Shown here one piece after another: positions 6,267-8,389 of a stretch of DNA of 8,389 bases. The translations under genes were made by a program, and so were the position numbers. Source of the DNA: Clostridia bacterium (GTDB lineage Bacteria; Bacillota; Clostridia; Christensenellales; Aristaeellaceae); assembly GCA_017412445.1 (NCBI GenBank), contig JAFPYA010000222.1, positions 1 to 8,389 on the forward strand, given 5' to 3'. Positions within the stretch are counted from its first letter, which is position 1. The number at the start of each line of letters is the position of its first letter. Below the pieces are notes generated by a model. It was not told the DNA's origin and made no database searches. It saw nothing but the letters and a program-made list of their open reading frames with translations.

Positions 6267-7123
6267 TCAGAATTCTATCTCAAGGCCGTCTTTGGCGATT
6301 ATAAAGCCCGGCAGCGCCGCCTGCAATTCCTCCTCGCCCGGAAAGCCGTTGTGGGAGAAATGGTTGGCGACAAAAACGGTGTTTTCGTCCGCAGAGCCGT
6401 TTTGAATAAGGCGCTCGCGCATGACGAGGTTGTCCTTTGCGCCCATGTGGCCTATGTAGTTTACGTCAAGTATGCCGTTTGTGCAGTCGAGGCTCACGAG
6501 GCTAAGGCGCCTGCCCTTCAAAAACTCCATGTCCGGGGGCGTGAGCCGGTCGGTGTCGTGGGCGTACAAAAGCGCCTTGCCGTCTTTTTCGATGTAATAC
6601 ACAAACGCTTCCTCAAAGCGGCCGAAGGGCTTGCCCTCGTGAAGCACCTGATGGGTGCTTAAGTCGCCCGAGCCGTTGTGCACGGCCTCAAGCGGCGTTA
6701 CCGAATAGCCCTCTATGTCCACGGTTTCAAACGCATGCAGGCGGCTGTAAGCCAGCCATTCGCCGGTTTTGCCCTTTAGCAGCTCCCCCGCGCACTCGTT
6801 GCCGTAGACGGTCATGAGCGGCTTGTCGTCGTAGATGTGGGCAAACACGCGGCTTCTTAACGCCAGCTCCTCCGGTACGAAGTGATCCGTGTGGGTGTGG
6901 GTGATGAGCACGGAGTGGATGGAAGCGTAATTTATGCCCCTGTCCAGCTCCTGCTTGTAGGAGTCGGGCCGAAGTCGAGCTTGATTACTCCGTCCAGCAG
7001 CGCGCCCGCCCTCGTGCGGTAGGCGCTTGGGCCCATGGCGCGCGCCCTTTTGCAGCACTCGCATTGGCAGAACAGCGCGGGGATGCCCTCCGCGGCCGCC
7101 GTGCCCAGATATAACAGCTTCAT
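6267..7123 (-). pseudogene. PhnP-like metallo-beta-lactamase-fold hydrolase, split by a one-base frameshift
   Basis: Predicted metal-dependent phosphodiesterase of the MBL fold. Reading from ATG 7123 gives MKLLYLGTAAAEGIPALF and a CQCECC cluster (19-24) like the structural zinc site of PhnP-type enzymes. The frame then runs correctly to LDFGP (residue 53). At 6965-6968 (a CCC run followed by G) one base is missing; adding one restores DSYKQELDRG and then the metal motif HTHTDH (about 76-81). Later parts are intact: YAHDTD, DCTNG, and VANHFSHNG near the C-terminus. The repaired product is about 285 residues, full length for the family. The start has AGAGG at 8-base spacing, and the gene begins 23 bases after hemW. 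Either a recent inactivation or a homopolymer sequencing or assembly error; the uniformly conserved remainder slightly favours an error or a very young mutation. The substrate is unknown: no phosphonate genes are nearby, so a C-P lyase role is not implied. Confidence 0.9.
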
Positions 7124-7146
7124 GGCGTTTACCTCTTTTACATTTT

Positions 7147-8259
7147 TCAGAACGCCGAAGCCAGCTCGGCCACCAAAGCGCTGTGCACCATGAGCCCCTC
7201 GGCGTTAAAGCGCAGAAAATCGTTAGAAACGACTATGTATTGAGCGTACGGCCTTGCGCGCCTGAGCAGCTTTTGCTTTGCCTCGCTGCCGTATGCGCGC
7301 TCGAATTTATTCAAGTCTATGCCGCGCGTGAGCCGCGTCTCAAGCAGCAGTGTCTCCTCGAGCCTGCCTGCCGCGTCCACGCTTTCCCTCTCCAGATGCC
7401 TCTGACCCGCCATGTAGCGGTCGAGGTTCGGGTTTAAGAACCTTTCGCCGCGCATGTATGAGTGCGCCGCCGCGCCCAGACCCAGATATTCACCGCCCGT
7501 CCAGTACACGAGGTTGTGCCTCGATTCCCTGCCGAGCTTGGCGTAGTTTGAGATTTCGTACCTGTGGTAGCCGAGGCTTTCCAGCGTGTCCGCCGCCGAA
7601 AGCTGCATAAAGCGCGCCTCTTCCTCGTCAGGCAGCGTAAGCTCTCCGCGCCTGACCCTGTTATAAAGCGGCGTGCCCTCCTCCAGGATGAGGCTGTAGC
7701 AGGAGATGTGCTCCGCGCCGAGGCGGGCGGCGTATTCGAGCGTCCGGGTAAGCTCGTCCGCCGTCTGGGAAGGCAGGGCGAGCATGGTGTCGAGGCTTAT
7801 GTTCTGAAAGCCGCTGCTTCTGGCCATATCCACGGCCTCTGCCGCCTCGCGCGCCGTATGCACGCGGCCAAGGAGCTTGAGCAAGCGATCCTGCGCGGCC
7901 TGCAGACCCAGCGACAGGCGGTTTACGCCCGATGCTATCGCCTGCCTGAGCAGCGCCTCGCTTACCGCGCCGGGGTTGGCCTCGAGCGTGATTTCGGCAT
8001 TCTCTTCGGGCGGAAAGATTTCAAACAACCCGCCAGCCAGCCTTTTAAGCTGCTCCGGGCTCATCAGCGAGGGCGTGCCGCCGCCGAAATACGCGCTGTA
8101 CAGCGTTTCATTGCCGTACTCGGCGCGGGAAAGCCTCGCCTCGCCCAGCACCCTGTCTATGTAGGCGTCAAGCTCCATCAGCCTGCCGGGATGGGACTCG
8201 AAGTCGCAGTATTCGCACTTTTTGAGGCAGAAGGGCAGGTGGACGTAGAGAGAAATCAT
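7147..8259 (-). CDS. hemW: HemW-type radical SAM protein (haem chaperone; formerly 'HemN-like')
   Basis: 370-residue radical SAM protein. The [4Fe-4S]/SAM motif is CLKKCEYC, with Cys11, Cys15 and Cys18, near the N-terminus as in HemW. GGGTPS (59-64) is the SAM-binding GGE-like turn, and EANPG (93-97) is conserved. The HemW hallmark HNLVYW (248-253) precedes GGEYLGLGAAAHSY. HemW proteins bind haem and deliver it to apoproteins; they lack the features needed for coproporphyrinogen oxidation by HemN, so annotation as coproporphyrinogen oxidase should be avoided. Small deviations are LGLQAAQD (117-124), where VQS is usual, and LALPSQT (160-166), where YGLPGQT is usual. The ATG at 8259 overlaps the lepA stop (ATGA). 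lepA-hemW is a classic Bacillota pair. Confidence 0.95.
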   Translation of the reverse strand: MISLYVHLPFCLKKCEYCDFESHPGRLMELDAYIDRVLGEARLSRAEYGNETLYSAYFGGGTPSLMSPEQLKRLAGGLFEIFPPEENAEITLEANPGAVSEALLRQAIASGVNRLSLGLQAAQDRLLKLLGRVHTAREAAEAVDMARSSGFQNISLDTMLALPSQTADELTRTLEYAARLGAEHISCYSLILEEGTPLYNRVRRGELTLPDEEEARFMQLSAADTLESLGYHRYEISNYAKLGRESRHNLVYWTGGEYLGLGAAAHSYMRGERFLNPNLDRYMAGQRHLERESVDAAGRLEETLLLETRLTRGIDLNKFERAYGSEAKQKLLRRARPYAQYIVVSNDFLRFNAEGLMVHSALVAELASAF

Positions 8260-8389
8260 GTGTCCATCTTGAGCACGGCCATGAAGGCCTCGCTGGGCAC
8301 CTGCACGCTGCCCACCTGGCGCATGCGCTTTTTGCCCTCCTTCTGCTTTTCCAGCAGCTTCTTTTTGCGGGTGATGTCGCCGCCGTAGC
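8256..8389 (-). CDS. lepA: Elongation factor 4 (LepA), C-terminal end only
   Basis: The last 43 complete codons of a gene entering from the right edge. The translation begins YGGDITRKKKLLEKQKEG and ends with SVQVPSEAFMAVLKMDT before TGA (8256-8258). This is the highly conserved LepA C-terminal domain tail, in which the lysine-rich segment contacts tRNA and 23S rRNA. LepA is a ribosome-bound translational GTPase implicated in 30S assembly and translation quality; its GTPase domain is outside the window. The stop overlaps the hemW start by 4 bases. Confidence 0.97.
   Translation of the reverse strand, partial: YGGDITRKKKLLEKQKEGKKRMRQVGSVQVPSEAFMAVLKMDT

Noticed and set aside
6245..6290. Possible terminator after the MBL gene (GGCCT/AGGCC repeat across its stop codon)
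   Set aside because: Only a 5-bp stem with a long loop and no T-run follows; insufficient to call.
6932..7064. An alternative start at 7064 for the MBL-fold gene
   Set aside because: Residues before DSYKQEL in that frame are out-of-frame translation; the true N-terminus is encoded from 7123 in the neighbouring frame.

Overview
The window is a densely packed, minus-strand stretch of a bacterial chromosome. The most likely source is a GC-rich member of the Clostridia (Bacillota), probably an uncultured gut or anaerobic lineage. Pointers to this are the lepA-hemW gene order, a T-box leader, strong AGGAG/AGAGG ribosome binding sites, an rsmD-coaD pair followed by a coiled-coil gene of the kind clostridia carry there, and an HTH-cupin-AMP-ligase fusion. 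No read-through of the sequence shows mobile elements, tRNA or rRNA genes, or a CRISPR array.

Layout in the direction of transcription (high to low coordinates). Block 1 (8389 to 6267): the C-terminus of lepA overlaps hemW by 4 bases. Hemw is followed 23 bases later by a PhnP-like metallo-beta-lactamase-fold hydrolase that is split by one missing base near 6966. Block 2 (about 6200 to 1961): a promoter at 6207-6235 drives a tight six-gene operon. Its genes are a tandem-ACT protein, alr (alanine racemase), an unknown membrane protein, rsmD (16S rRNA m2G966 methyltransferase), coaD (phosphopantetheine adenylyltransferase) and a coiled-coil protein with an extraordinary acidic N-terminal extension. 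All gaps are 13 bases or less, or are 4-base overlaps. Block 3 (1923 to the left edge): a perfect-consensus promoter, a complete T-box riboswitch and its terminator precede a large fusion gene. That gene joins an XRE-type HTH, a cupin and an AMP-forming acyl-CoA ligase, and it runs off the window.

Blocks 1 and 2 are mostly housekeeping: translation quality, haem trafficking, D-alanine for peptidoglycan, ribosome modification and CoA synthesis. The most interesting unit is block 3. The T-box specifier reads best as AUC (isoleucine), and the tRNA-acceptor-pairing UGGU agrees with an A73 tRNA such as tRNA-Ile. An acid:CoA ligase switched on by uncharged tRNA-Ile suggests salvage of a short or branched-chain acid (2-methylbutyrate or propionate) into isoleucine by reductive carboxylation. 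That link is inference.
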